DNA of 64,000 bases from Bradyrhizobium viridifuturi (GTDB taxonomy: Bacteria; Pseudomonadota; Alphaproteobacteria; Rhizobiales; Xanthobacteraceae): assembly GCF_001238275.1 (NCBI RefSeq), contig NZ_LGTB01000010.1, positions 1-64,000 on the forward strand, written 5' to 3'. Positions 1-9,508 of the stretch are shown here, one piece after another. Position numbers and translations under genes: made by a program. Position 1 is the stretch's first letter. Every line of letters begins with the position of its first letter. The notes under the pieces are model-generated. The model saw only the letters and a program-made list of their open reading frames with translations. It did not search any database and was not told the DNA's origin.

Positions 1-461
1 TCTCGCGGCTGGTCCAGCCCCCCTGACTTAGCGTCATTTCCCCCAGACGATCCAATCTCGTTGTTAACGTGATTCCGCGGTGCGCTCGCGATCTGGCTAT
101 CATCGCCTGTGGCAGGAGCAAGCGAGCCGTCTGCTCGGACGACCATCTTGCGAGAGAGAGGCACGTCACGCGGCGGAGCAACTGATCGCTCGACTTTCAG
201 CGGGCAGCAGCGAGCAAACGCTGCGATCAGGCGTTGGCGCTGGCGAGCCTTCTCGACAGCCGCCTCTATAGCCGCCTCTTTGGCACGTAGCGCGGCCCGG
301 TGTGCCCTTTGGCGCTTGCGATACCAGACCTGTACTTCAGTTATCGGCCAATGCGCATCGCCGTTCAAAGCCGTCGCACGGGGAAAATTCGGCATTTGCG
401 CCCAACGGGCGATCGTCGCTGGCGTCCTCCTAAATTGCGCAGCGAGCTCGGTCGCTGTCAT
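1..461 (-). CDS. Putative helix-turn-helix DNA-binding protein, 3' end cut off by the window
   Basis: An open minus-strand frame enters from the window edge without a stop, so the C terminus is missing. I choose the ATG at 461 because a strong purine stretch (GGAGGGGGG) sits just upstream; an in-frame ATG at 524 would add 21 residues. The N terminus reads MTATELAAQFRRTPATIARW, which has the look of an AlpA/MerR-type or terminase-small-subunit-type winged HTH. It is followed by a WPITEVQVWYRKRQR stretch and an alanine- and arginine-rich segment likely to be helical. This suggests a phage- or island-derived regulator. The family assignment is an inference from the motif only; no partner gene is visible. 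Confidence 0.5.
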   Translation of the reverse strand, partial: MTATELAAQFRRTPATIARWAQMPNFPRATALNGDAHWPITEVQVWYRKRQRAHRAALRAKEAAIEAAVEKARQRQRLIAAFARCCPLKVERSVAPPRDVPLSRKMVVRADGSLAPATGDDSQIASAPRNHVNNEIGSSGGNDAKSGGLDQPR

Positions 462-524
462 GTACCCCCCCTCCAGGTCAATTGGAGGCTGTGCAACGTT
501 CTTAGTCTCGATCCCGTCCGTCAT

Positions 525-2038
525 TATGTGGATGCCATCACGCTTAACACGATATAAGAAGATCCAAGCTTGCGACGGAATGCACCTGATCGAATGCCAC
601 TACAAAGCGAGAAATCATGCTTGCAAGCACCTGGCGTATTAATCCAGACGACGATGGGATCGCCGTGACGGCGCCAGGGCATGCGGTGCGTCTCCAGCGA
701 AGCGATTGGCGGCGACGTCTCGCATCCGACGTCAGGCGCTTGCATTTGACAAGTTCCGTAGGTTCCGGTTGATATCGTAACGAGCGTTAACGCCGCTGCT
801 CATGCTGCCACTTCACCGCGCAACCAACGCAGACGGCCTCAAAAGCTTAAGTTGTAGCGATCCTAGAGGTAACTGCTTGTTCTGGTAGTAGGCAAGGCAG
901 TCATCGCTTTGACCCGGCGCTTCGAACGTATGGTTGCGCGGTTGAGGGCTCAAGCAGCGATAGACGCGCCGAGTCTTACGGCCATAGCGTCAGCCTTCAC
1001 GACGCAACAGGGCGTGAACCCGCCGATCATCTTGAGCAGCTTAAGGAGCGTAAGCGTATTCTTGCGCACAAGATGCTCGCCACCGTAAATTTATCAGGAC
1101 CCCGCGCTCGCGGATGGCCTCTCGAAGTTCGGCCAGCTTGGCGGGATCGGCAGATCGAATAGCGACCTCGAAAGCGGGTATAAATTTGAGCCTGTCCATT
1201 GGCTGCAGGCCTCCCTGAGTGATCGTCGGAGCCAACCGATGAAGAGAGCGTCCGTTCTGGACGCCCTTCTCGCCATAAGCTCCGCAATCGTGGTAAGTGC
1301 GATGTTCATTGCGGTCTGCCCTCAGACCATTCTCGGAGCACCGCAATGGCATTCTCGAAAGCGTGGAACAGGTCATAGCATGATCTCCACGAAGGGGAGC
1401 TTTCGCCGTGCGGCTGACTACTCGCGCTTTCAGAAAAGCGCACGGACGATGGGGAGGTGCCGTCCGTGCGAAGTCTCCGGTCGTGACTTGGCCGCCTCGG
1501 CGACGACCTCACTCAGGAAGCCAAGCCACAGATGTCCCAGCAACCCACGTGCCATTCGAACTAGAATGCAATGGAGAAAGAGAACAGCGGCTACTAATCG
1601 CAGAACTTCCGACGTGGCTATCGTTAAGCCGGCGCGGTTGAGCTGGCTTTCTGTTTTCAAGACGGGCTAGGTAGCGATATGGTGCTTTGAAGCTCTGCAA
1701 GTTTGTCAAGCGCGTCGGTCATCAAGATGTGCCATTCGTCGAGCGTCTCTTTGGCTTTCGTAGAGGCTTCATTACGACTAATCACGGCAATTCCTCCGAG
1801 GACGTACCGCTGAAAAAATGCACGGGCGGCCGCGTCGAAGAACCGCCCGTGCGAGGCTGCGCACAGAAGAGCTTGGCTGTCTCATGGGAGGTCAACGTAT
1901 GAGCATTTAAACAATGCATGCCTCAGCAATAATCATGCTAAGCCATTGCAGGATGCATGCGGTAGGATGGTGCGCCTAATCCCGCGTCGGGCGCTGCTCA
2001 CAGCCATTCTTTGGCGGCTCCGGACAGGCTGCCCGTCA
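525..2038. other. Gene-poor stretch, no recognisable gene
   Basis: Both strands hold only short overlapping frames without convincing ribosome binding sites. A minus-strand frame at 1041-1376 contains a locally plausible segment (MDRLKFIPAFEVAIRSADP) but no family I recognise. The stretch looks like decayed accessory DNA. Confidence 0.4.
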
Positions 2039-2257
2039 TCAGTCAGACGACTGAATGAGATCGCACGAAGGGATCGGCACTAAGCCGTCCCTCCTGGGCA
2101 GCCACGCAAGTTTGTCGAGGATGTTCTGCGGTGCTCCTTCTTTGATCTCTACGCCGTACCCGTAGACCAGCCCATCCTCGTTGGCGATCTCGTGTATAGT
2201 ATACTCGATTTCATTTTGCTCATCGGGCTTGAGGTCGTAAGCGGCAAAGAGACCCCG
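2039..2257 (-). pseudogene. C-terminal remnant of an unrecognised protein
   Basis: The last ~70 codons of a minus-strand frame read like real protein (LFAAYDLKPDEQNEIEYTI, then NEDGLVYGYGVEIKEGAP). Upstream of about 2260 the same frame runs antisense through IS66 sequence and loses protein character. The simplest reading is a small gene whose 5' part was replaced by the IS66 remnant next to it. No function can be assigned. Confidence 0.35.
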
Positions 2258-2354
2258 TCGGGCGCAGGGGGTTGAGCAATCGGCTATCGGCTGCTGAGTT
2301 TGTGAGCCGATGAGCGCTTCTATGTTTACGCCTAGTTCTGGAACTAGAACCCTC

Positions 2355-2704
2355 CGTATGATCGAAGCGGTTGCCGACTGTCTTGAGGGAGCGCCGCGGC
2401 AGCTTCGCCGACGCTGGTCGTACGAGTTTAAGGCCCAAGTCGTGATTGAGGCGCTGGAGCCAAGCGCTAGCGTCTCGGCGATCGCCCGGCGGATCGGCAT
2501 TCACCCGTGCAGCTGTTCGCCCGGCGTCGCGATGCTCGGCCCGAACGACATTATCGCTCGCGGCACTCGAGTTGCGAGGGTGTGGTGGTGTCTGCGACAG
2601 GCGCAGTGATCGAAATTGCTATTAGCGAGATGATCGTGCGCGCCGGCGCGGACGTCGACGAGACGCAGTTGCATCGGGTGATCCGGGCGGCCCGTTCGGC
2701 ATGA
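2355..2704 (+). pseudogene. tnpA: IS66 TnpA, frameshifted
   Basis: The first part reads RRRWSYEFKAQVVIEALEP followed by SVSAIARRIGIHP, the HTH of the small IS66 protein. Near 2505 the frame shifts, and the second part (SEMIVRAGADVDETQLHRV) continues in the next frame to 2704. The product would be a non-catalytic accessory of transposition. At least one indel makes it non-functional. Confidence 0.6.
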
Positions 2705-3068
2705 TCCCCTCCGGCGTGAAGGTGTACCTGGCCAGCCATCCAGTCGCCTTCCGCAAGGGAATCGACGGCCTTGTTGCGCGCTGGTGCGCGATGCGGGCTC
2801 AGATCCGTTCGACGGTGCGCTTTATGTGTTCCGGGCCAAAAAAAGGGCCGACAGAATCAAGATCGTATGGTGGGATGGCTCTGGCGTGTGCCTCTATTTA
2901 AAACGGCTTGAGAAGGCGAGGTTCTGCTGACCGCGGATCGGACATCATCGGGTGCAGCTGAATGCTGCGCGGTTGATGGCACTGGTGGATGGGATGGACT
3001 GGAAGCGGGTCCGGACCGCGGCGTCGAGCCGCCGGAGATTGTTGGGTAAAAGCACTGCGGCGAAGTGA
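2701..3068 (+). pseudogene. tnpB: IS66 TnpB ('Orf2'), frameshifted
   Basis: It begins MIPSGVKVYLASHPVAFRKG, the usual TnpB start, overlapping the tnpA stop. After GIDGLVA the frame moves, and the typical sequence (VRDAGSDPFDGALYVF, then IKIVWWDGSGVCLYLKRLEK) continues in another frame with an in-frame stop after KARFC. TnpB is an accessory protein of IS66 transposition. This copy is broken by at least one indel and one stop. Confidence 0.6.
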
Positions 3069-3175
3069 CCAGCGGCCTGAAAGGGCAAGAGAAGCGGAGC
3101 AAGATGTGCTCTGGTCGGGTTAATGACGCCGCCCGATCTCAGCCTCCCGAATGACCTAGAGACGCGCTGAAGGCC

Positions 3176-3950
3176 ATGGTACTTGCCATGGCCGAGAAAG
3201 CGGCCCACGCCGCTGCTCTGGAGAACGAAGTCGCCGATCTCAAGGCCCGCAATGCCGATGTCGATACGCGCGAGCGACTGACGCAGATCCTGAAGGCTTT
3301 CGACCGCGCCCGGTTCGGCCGACGATCGGAAAAGCTCGGCGGCCACCGACGACGATGAACAACAGGCCTTCGTCTTCGAGAAGATCGAGACCGGCATCGC
3401 TGCGATCAAGGCCCAGGTCAGCAAAGGCCGTGCGCAAGCGGATAGTAAGCGTGCACCGCGTTGGCGCAAGGGCTTTGCGCTCCATCAGGAGCGGATCGAA
3501 ACTGTCATTGAGCCGCAAGAGCTGGCGGAGCATGCCGGCAAGCAGAAGGTGCTGATCCGCGAGGACGTGTCGGAGCGCCTGGATGTGGTGCCGGCGAAGT
3601 GCCGAGTGATCGTCACGCGCCGTCCCAGGTATGCCTTCAAGAACGCGGACGGTGTGATCCAGGCGCCGGCCCCGGCCCACATCATCGAAGGAGGCATTCC
3701 GACGGAAGCGGTTCTGGCCCAGATCGCGGTCGCCAAACATGCCGATGGCCTGCCGCTCTATCGGCAGGAGGCTATCTACGCCCGCGACAAGATCGAGCTC
3801 GACCGCCAGCTGATGGCGCAATGGATGGGCAAGCTCGGCTTCATGGCCGACTACATCTCCAGCGAGGTCAAGAAGGCCGAAAGGTCTCTGCCGACGAAAC
3901 CACCTTGCCGACGCTCGCTCCGGATCGACCAAGACGGCCTACTTATGTCG
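3176..3950 (+). pseudogene. tnpC: IS66 TnpC transposase, N-terminal fragment, frameshifted
   Basis: The fragment covers the N-terminal coiled region (AALENEVADLKARNADVDTR), the RARFGRRSEKLG motif and the zinc-binding and middle region (IREDVSERLDVVPAKCRVIV, then ADGLPLYRQEAIYARDKIEL) up to an ETTLPTLAP-like stretch. Frameshifts occur near 3340 and 3880. The catalytic DDE domain that normally follows is absent because IS110-type sequence takes over near 3950. It cannot encode an active transposase. Confidence 0.65.
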
Positions 3951-4600
3951 GGTGGACGCCCCGCCGACGGCATCGATGTGCCAAAGTGGAGTTGTTGAGA
4001 ACCACTTAAGGGAGGCGCCCGTGTCAAAGGTTGTCACAATCGGTCTGGATATCGCCAAGCATGTTTTTCACGCTCACGGGGCGGATGGGCGGGGTTGCGC
4101 GATATTCAGCAAGCGGATCAGCCGGGGAAAGCTGCTGGATTTCTTCGCGGCGCAGCCGAGTTGCACGGTAGCGCTGGAGGCGTGTGGTGGAGCGCATCAC
4201 TGGGCCCGTCAGCTTACCCAGCTTGGTCATAAAGTTCGGCCGATCCCACCCGCCTATGTAAAACCGTTCGTGAAGCGGCAAAAGAACGACGCGATCGATG
4301 CCGAGGCAATCTGCGAAGCTGCCCAGCGGCCGAGCATGCGGTTCGTGGCCGTTAAGAGCGAAGAGCAGCAGGCGGCCGGTCTAGTGTTTAGAACCCGAGA
4401 CCTGTTGGTACGGCAGCGAACCCAGCTCATCAATGCGATCCGGGGGCATCTCACAGAACATGGCTGGATTGCGCCCAAAGGACCGTCGCATGTGGTGAAG
4501 CTTGCCGATTTGATCGAGGGGGAAGAGATGGCCAGTTCGCTTCCCGAAGCGGCCCTCGCCATGTTCCGATTGATGCTAGACCTGCTCGCGGGACTCATCT
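3950..4600 (+). mobile_element. IS110-family fragment inserted in the IS66 remnant
   Basis: IS66 sequence stops at about 3950 and an IS110-type transposase gene starts at 4021. Its recognisable sequence ends at about 4600 inside the coding region. Left and right ends were judged by loss of family similarity only. The nesting order shows IS66 arrived first. Confidence 0.6.
4021..4600 (+). pseudogene. IS110-family transposase, N-terminal DEDD part only
   Basis: The GTG start at 4021 is preceded by GGGAGG. The protein begins SKVVTIGLDIAKHVFHAHGA and holds the DEDD-type pieces GLDIAK, TVALEACGGAHHWAR and RQKNDAIDAEAICEAAQRP. These are the RuvC-like catalytic half of IS110 transposases, which also need a C-terminal Tnp_IS116 domain. 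Similarity ends after MLDLLAGLI (about residue 190). The frame then runs on to 4725 through unrelated DNA, so the C-terminal domain is missing and the copy is dead. Confidence 0.7.
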
Positions 4601-5157
4601 GCAAGGATTTTCACGGCTGCTTCTTTGGATCGCATCCACGCCGCTTCGGTGAACCTGCTCTCCGAGAAATACTCGAAACAGGTGCGAAACGTCAGAGCAC
4701 GGCCGATGACCTTATGGTTTGGTAATCCCGTCTCACCGAGCCATCGGCGCAAATGGTCGCACCATTCCTTGTTGCTGAAGTCGAGAAGATTGCATTCTTC
4801 GAAAATCAAAAGCGCCGCCATGCCAGCGATTTCACATTGTACGTCCTCATTTTGTTTTTCGAACCATTCGCGGATTGCTTGCAAGGGCGTCCTCGGCATC
4901 TCGGCCGCGCCGGTCCGTTTGAACGGGACGACGTTTTCCAGTGGGGGCACGCGCGGCCAAGGCTTCCCCTTTGCGTCCCATAAGACCCAACGCTCTGCGA
5001 TCGCTTTTGCTTCTTCCGGTGATCTGGTCCGCCAAAGCTCCTTGAGCGCCTCGTCGACGTAGTATGAAACATCCGTCTTCAGGCCACGTGTACGCGCGAT
5101 TGCTGCTAGGCGTCCGGCGTCAAGGAGCCGGGCCGCGAAGTTGTTCTCTGCGTTCAT
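4576..5157 (-). CDS. Hypothetical protein, C terminus probably altered by IS110
   Basis: This is an unrecognised soluble protein of about 190 residues. Start at 5157 gives MNAENNFAARLLDAGRLAAI; an in-frame ATG at 5199 would add 14 arginine-rich residues. It is rich in Trp and Glu (EALKELWRTRSPEEAKAIAE, WCDHLRRWLGETGLPN) with no signal peptide or membrane segment. The last ten or so residues overlap the end of the IS110 fragment on the other strand, so the natural C terminus was probably lost and replaced by IS-derived codons. No operon partner is seen. Confidence 0.5.
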   Translation of the reverse strand: MNAENNFAARLLDAGRLAAIARTRGLKTDVSYYVDEALKELWRTRSPEEAKAIAERWVLWDAKGKPWPRVPPLENVVPFKRTGAAEMPRTPLQAIREWFEKQNEDVQCEIAGMAALLIFEECNLLDFSNKEWCDHLRRWLGETGLPNHKVIGRALTFRTCFEYFSESRFTEAAWMRSKEAAVKILADESREQV

Positions 5158-5918
5158 TTTCCGAGGTCTTTCGCGCCCTCTCCAGCGCGTCCCCTTCATT
5201 CTGCTCTAACCGTACAAGCCTGCAATTCACCCCGTTGAAAGTTAGCGGCGACGTGACAAGACGCCCGCCGGTATCGGCCGAGCAGACGCCGTCTGCCTTA
5301 TGTTACGCACTGCTAACTTCAGTGGCCAGCCACGGCCGCAACTTGCGATAGTAGCCATGCCCGGAAAGCCCCTGGGCATGGCTAGGGGTGTGCATTCTTT
5401 CGTGCCAAGCAATAGTCGACAGTTTGGATGACGTTTGAGTTGGGTTTGTCTGCTTCCCGACATACTAACGTCTCGATGCTAGCAGTAGAGCTTGTCCGCA
5501 GCGGGCTCATCTTGATGCTGCCGTCTTTGCAACCACGCGAGCGACGTCGCTGGTGGATCAAAAAGCCTTCTGTTTTCGCTTTTGGCGCTTTAAATCGGCA
5601 CCCCTGCAACAGCGCTGGGTTCCCTCATGGTTAGTTTAGTCCGCCCAGTTCGTAAAAAATTCCTGCTCCAAGCTGGTTGCGGTCACTCTTAGCCGGAACC
5701 GCCGATCTTCCGATAACCGAGGTTTAATGAGGATCGATGGCCGTCATACGATACCTTGAGACAGCAAGTTCGTGCATTCGATGCGCTTCAGGAAAAGACG
5801 GCCAGAAACAATCTGGCCGCCTCTCACGATCGAAACCATCCGCCATGACCTGCGAAGGTGTTTGCACGGTTAAAGGATCAAGGTTTCGAAGCGCGTCCCC
5901 CTGCGCTGTTCTCTTCGT
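5158..5918. other. Intergenic, no recognisable gene
   Basis: Only short frames with no family resemblance are found on either strand between the hypothetical gene and the virK-like gene. Confidence 0.4.
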
Positions 5919-6359
5919 TTACCAGATGAACTTAGCGCCATCCGGCAGTTCGCAGATGAATTCGCCCTGGTTCACGAGTTCGGTGGTCCCGACGACAAGC
6001 TTCGAAGCCCGCACCGTGAGCCTGCCTTCGCGGCTCAGGCTATGGCGGATGTACTCGGTCACGGCATGCCCGGAGCTGTCCACCGTTTGGTGGGCGTTGG
6101 CGAAGCTAATGCCGTTCTGGGGGGTCACCCTGAAGGCATTGATGACCAGACCAGCCTGTGTTGCCGACGCAGCTTTGCCACCCTCCGCGGCTGTACAGTG
6201 GCTCATGTCCAGTACGAGCTTCACATTCTTGCCGGTCTGCAGGGCATGGAGCACCTCGGTGTATTTCGGCGAGGGCTCATCGGCTCTCGTCATCGTGCTC
6301 ACGCCTACGGTCGAAAGCAAGGACAATACGATCGCCAGTCCTTTGCCACTACACTTCAT
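5919..6359 (-). CDS. virK: VirK-family exported protein
   Basis: This is a VirK-like protein of about 146 residues. Start at 6359 has GGGAGA nine bases upstream and yields a clean signal peptide (MKCSGKGLAIVLSLLSTVGV, cleaved near TRADE). The mature part has the family's opening YTEVLHALQTGKNVKLVLDM with a following SHCT, and a second Cys in FICELPDGAKF near the C terminus. VirK family members are small periplasmic proteins first named in Agrobacterium and found in rhizobia, often near type III genes. Their biochemical role is not established. It stands alone here, and no tts box was seen upstream. Confidence 0.75.
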   Translation of the reverse strand: MKCSGKGLAIVLSLLSTVGVSTMTRADEPSPKYTEVLHALQTGKNVKLVLDMSHCTAAEGGKAASATQAGLVINAFRVTPQNGISFANAHQTVDSSGHAVTEYIRHSLSREGRLTVRASKLVVGTTELVNQGEFICELPDGAKFIW

Positions 6360-6995
6360 ACGCTCATCTCCCTCGATAAGTACCACAGATCGCACGTTGC
6401 AAGACGTCGTGTAAGCCGATTGGCGGATTTAAGACATCAAGCGTGCCTGCGACAAAGACAATTTGCCGCAACTAGGCGCAAGTGGTTGTAACGGCTATTC
6501 CGACGTCACAACCTCGTAGGTCAGGTTTGCTAAAGCGGCTCGCCCTCGTGCAAAATCGACTAGCTAGAACGATTCGATCGAGCGTCGGCCGCTTGGAAAC
6601 TACAAAACGGTAACCGGTCGCGCTCGTCCATTGCAGGTCCGACGGCTCCGAGAGGATGCCGTTCTTGCATCTTTGTAAGCAAACGACTTGAAAAGAACAC
6701 GGCGGCCCGTCGCATCCGCCAGCTTGTCCATGTGATAGCCGGGCAAGGACTGCTGCCCCAGAGGGCGTACCCGCAAAGAGGTGGTGGTGGAGCGAACCTG
6801 GCGCGGCGGTCCGAACGAGCTCAGTCAAAGGACACGATCTCGGCCCACTCGAAACAGCAACGACAGAGAGCACGAGACAGCGCCGACTTGTGATCCCTGG
6901 CTTTGCGCGTCTTCCTTCTGGCTGACGATCGCCTCACTGACCAAATCCATCCGGCTCCCCTCAAAGGCCAAGGCAAATGGCTTCCTTCCTGGTCC
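6360..6995. other. Intergenic, no recognisable gene
   Basis: No frame on either strand resembles a known protein. The tts box that follows at 6996 points rightwards, away from virK. Confidence 0.4.
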
Positions 6996-7014
6996 GTCAG
7001 CTTCTCGAAAGCTG
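6996..7014 (+). promoter_or_regulatory. tts box (TtsI binding site)
   Basis: GTCAGCTTCTCGAAAGCTG matches the tts box pattern shared by the other sites in this window. It lies 50 bp upstream of a small reading frame with a good ribosome binding site (7063), so it probably once drove an effector gene. Confidence 0.75.
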
Positions 7015-7062
7015 CGCCTGCAATAGTTTGCGCCAATAGCCGGCACTCGAATGGAGACTGAA

Positions 7063-7320
7063 ATGAATGTTGATCCCCGGAATGCCGCCGACACTCCATT
7101 CGGGGTTCACGACGTGCTGCAGCAGCCGAGCCGGATCGACAGGCAGGCTGGCATATGCGCGGCCAGACGACCACATCTGCCTTGGTATCGTTGGTCGAGG
7201 ATCCGGAAACATTCGCCGTTTCGTGCGATACTTGGGCGAGAGCGATCGCCAACAATGCGGACGCGCTGCACACCTATACGGTACCGACGTCCGCGGTCTG
7301 AACGCCTGACGACGTGCTGA
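7063..7320 (+). pseudogene. Decayed tts-box gene, possible effector remnant
   Basis: ATG at 7063 follows GGAG by six bases and starts MNVDPRNAADTPFGVHDVLQ. After some 35 residues the frame turns arginine-rich and unprotein-like. More plausible protein sequence continues in other frames (TTSALVSLVEDPETFAVSCD, then SIGLGMNADDPDHIDGDVYL up to about 7610). That pattern fits a TtsI-controlled gene broken by several indels. I cannot name the family. Confidence 0.4.
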
Positions 7321-7957
7321 GCAGCATCGGTCTTGGAATGAATGCCGACGATCCGGACCACATCGACGGGGACGTCTATTTGATTTGCTCACTCGGCAGA
7401 ACTCCAACCCGAGAGACTGAGCGCCTGTTCCTGGGCGGCAACTTGGAGAGCTACCGGGCCGCCAGCGAAGCAAATCCCTACAAGCGCGGGAGTAATGCAT
7501 CGATACTCTGTCGACCGCGCCATTTAGTATGGTTCGTTTTGGTTCATGCACCAAGACAACCACCTCATGGTAGACCTGGAGCACGGCACACCTCACGCGT
7601 AACAGTTTGAGCAGGCGTGGCGCGACCGATGTCTGATCAACTCGCCGATCGAACGGGGCAGCCCCCTACGCAATGCGCTACGGGCGGTGAGGGCTCCGAG
7701 AGAGAAAGTCGCACTACGACGGAGGAGCTGGCCGTTCGGGGCATCTTGGTATCTTGGCTACGTTCCGACATCGCACTGCATCAATTTGTTAGTGGCCATC
7801 ACGCGTGGCCGGAGGCGTGACGAAGTAAACCTCTGAACGCGAAGTATCGCCCCTTTTAGCTAGCACGACCTGACATTGAAGCGCGATCAACGCTTTGGCC
7901 GCGACCGCTTCAGCTATTCACTCGTCTGCGACAGGCGATACTGTTGCAGCAGGGCCG

Positions 7958-8004
7958 ATCCGTCACCTGGATGTGTTCCATCAAAACAATCGATTTTGCT
8001 GATC
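7958..8004 (+). promoter_or_regulatory. nod box (NodD/flavonoid-responsive promoter)
   Basis: The 47-bp block has ATCCGT at the left end, GGATG in the middle and the highly conserved core ATCAAAACAATCGATTTT followed by GCTGATC. The two ATC-N9-GAT halves typical of nod boxes are readable. It points right, towards ttsI 1.5 kb away, with no intact nod gene in between. This suggests it makes type III secretion flavonoid-inducible through ttsI. Confidence 0.85.
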
Positions 8005-9124
8005 GCACCAAAGCCCCTCATAGTCGACCGCGATCTATGGAGGCAGCATTCAAAATGACGTCTGGCAATCGATTCTCTCCTCAGTTCCTTGATGATCAAA
8101 TTGGCTCGCGCGATCGCTCGTCCGCATCTCGGCTGTTAGCCCATGCCCGTCACGCGAACGCATACCCGCCCCGGTCTTCCCGCAATATTGCCACGCATGA
8201 GGCGGATCCGTCGATCGTCCGATTGTGATGCCATGGCTTTGCCCAAAGCCTGGCACGAACGACTGGCTCTTCGTGCACATCCATGGCTCTGGCGCTAAGC
8301 TTGATCGGACGGCGAAATGCTCACGACCTGGATAGCGCAAGACCGCCATGCGCAGGTCGATGGTCTGGTCTAAACTGTATCGCCGCTATCTCACGAGGCT
8401 TTCGAGCCTGATGGCGCCGCTACAAGAAGTCGTCAAAGCGCTTGAATCTCACCTAGCGTCAGATTGTAGGATTTACGACAGTCTCGCGACAGAGCCCGCT
8501 CGCGTGAACTCTTCCTGACAGGTAGCAAGAATTGCGAACGTCTCAAAAACTCAATGCACGGCCGCTCCGCCTCGTTACACTCGATGGCTTCTCTTCAGAG
8601 CGTACATCGTGCATCGCTTCTGCGCACAGCGTAGGACGACTCGCCCCACGCGTAGCCAGGCCAGGATCCAGCGGGCGAGAAGAACGCGAGCAGTCACAAT
8701 TTTGTCTGCCGGTCATACGCCGAGTTCCGGATCAGATCATTGTCTCGTGGTTTAGCCGTGTGACGACACGGAGCCTGGGCAACCACCTCAGGCGATGCGC
8801 GCTCGCAACGCCGGACTCGATTCCTCCTTCGTTCGCTGCATTCGCTCCGCGGCGGCATGGGAGGACTCCGGCGCGACCGCACTTTGGACGATTGGCACCT
8901 CGCGCGGCAATCACCGGCCAACGAGAGGATGTCTATCCAGCCAACAGGCGTATTGATCTTTCGTCGTGCATCTCGGCTTCTTCCAACACATCGGCCAGAT
9001 GCACAGCGCGTGAACTGTCTTAAAAAACGCGAAAAACCTTGCATTGCCGTGGCTTGACGACACTACAGGCTCAACAGCCTAGCAGGACCGACCGCGGATT
9101 AAGACGAATTGAGGGAGTTTCAAA
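8005..9124. other. Leader region between nod box and ttsI, no recognisable gene
   Basis: Frames on both strands are short or arginine-rich and look non-coding. Any transcript from the nod box would cross this kilobase before reaching the genes at 9125 and 9509. Confidence 0.4.
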
Positions 9125-9469
9125 ATGTCAGCTTCGCTAGTTTGTTCGGCCAATTCAGCCGCTCTCACTTGCGATTTCGTTTCACTCGCGCGGTTTGGCG
9201 TAATCGCTCCTGCCGGCGGCGGCCTCGGCCCACAGATGCATCAGCGCGCTGCCAAGGCTTTCAACCTTGTTGGAAATAGCGGAGCTCTTGCTGACATGCA
9301 GGGTCTTTTGAACGGTGTCGCCGGCGGACGCGATGCGCGGCAAGCCGCCTATCCGATGACGATAGACCGGCAAACATTGATCGCCTGCCACTATGCTCCA
9401 TCCTGGCATTTCCGACTTTTCGAATTCACGTCAAAGCGGCCGCCCACCGAGCCACATGGTCAACCGTGA
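9125..9469 (+). CDS. Hypothetical protein upstream of ttsI
   Basis: ATG at 9125 follows GAGGGAG at a suitable distance and encodes 114 residues starting MSASLVCSANSAALTCDFVS. I recognise no family. The first half is rich in Ala and Gly (APAGGGLGPQMHQRAAKAFN) and ends in a proline-rich tail. It lies 39 bp before ttsI on the same strand and could be co-transcribed with it from the nod box. Confidence 0.45.
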   Translation: MSASLVCSANSAALTCDFVSLARFGVIAPAGGGLGPQMHQRAAKAFNLVGNSGALADMQGLLNGVAGGRDARQAAYPMTIDRQTLIACHYAPSWHFRLFEFTSKRPPTEPHGQP

Positions 9470-9508
9470 CACGCTCAAGTCCTGCCGAGGATGGACGAGA
9501 GGCAATGA

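Larger units (their letters stand above)
2300..3950 (+). mobile_element. IS66-family element remnant (tnpA-tnpB-partial tnpC)
   Basis: Three successive frames match the IS66 gene order: a TnpA-like HTH protein, a TnpB ('IS66 Orf2') protein and the N-terminal part of the TnpC transposase. All carry frameshifts, and TnpC stops before its catalytic DDE core, where IS110 sequence begins near 3950. I could not define terminal inverted repeats. The element is inactive. Confidence 0.75.

Noticed and set aside
3240..3932. 230-codon minus-strand frame across IS66 tnpC
   Set aside because: Antisense shadow of the transposase sequence, which is recognisable on the plus strand.
4208..4226. GTCAGCTTACCCAGCTTGG, tts-box-like
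   Set aside because: Inside the IS110 transposase coding sequence, lacks the TCGAAAGCT half and drives nothing.
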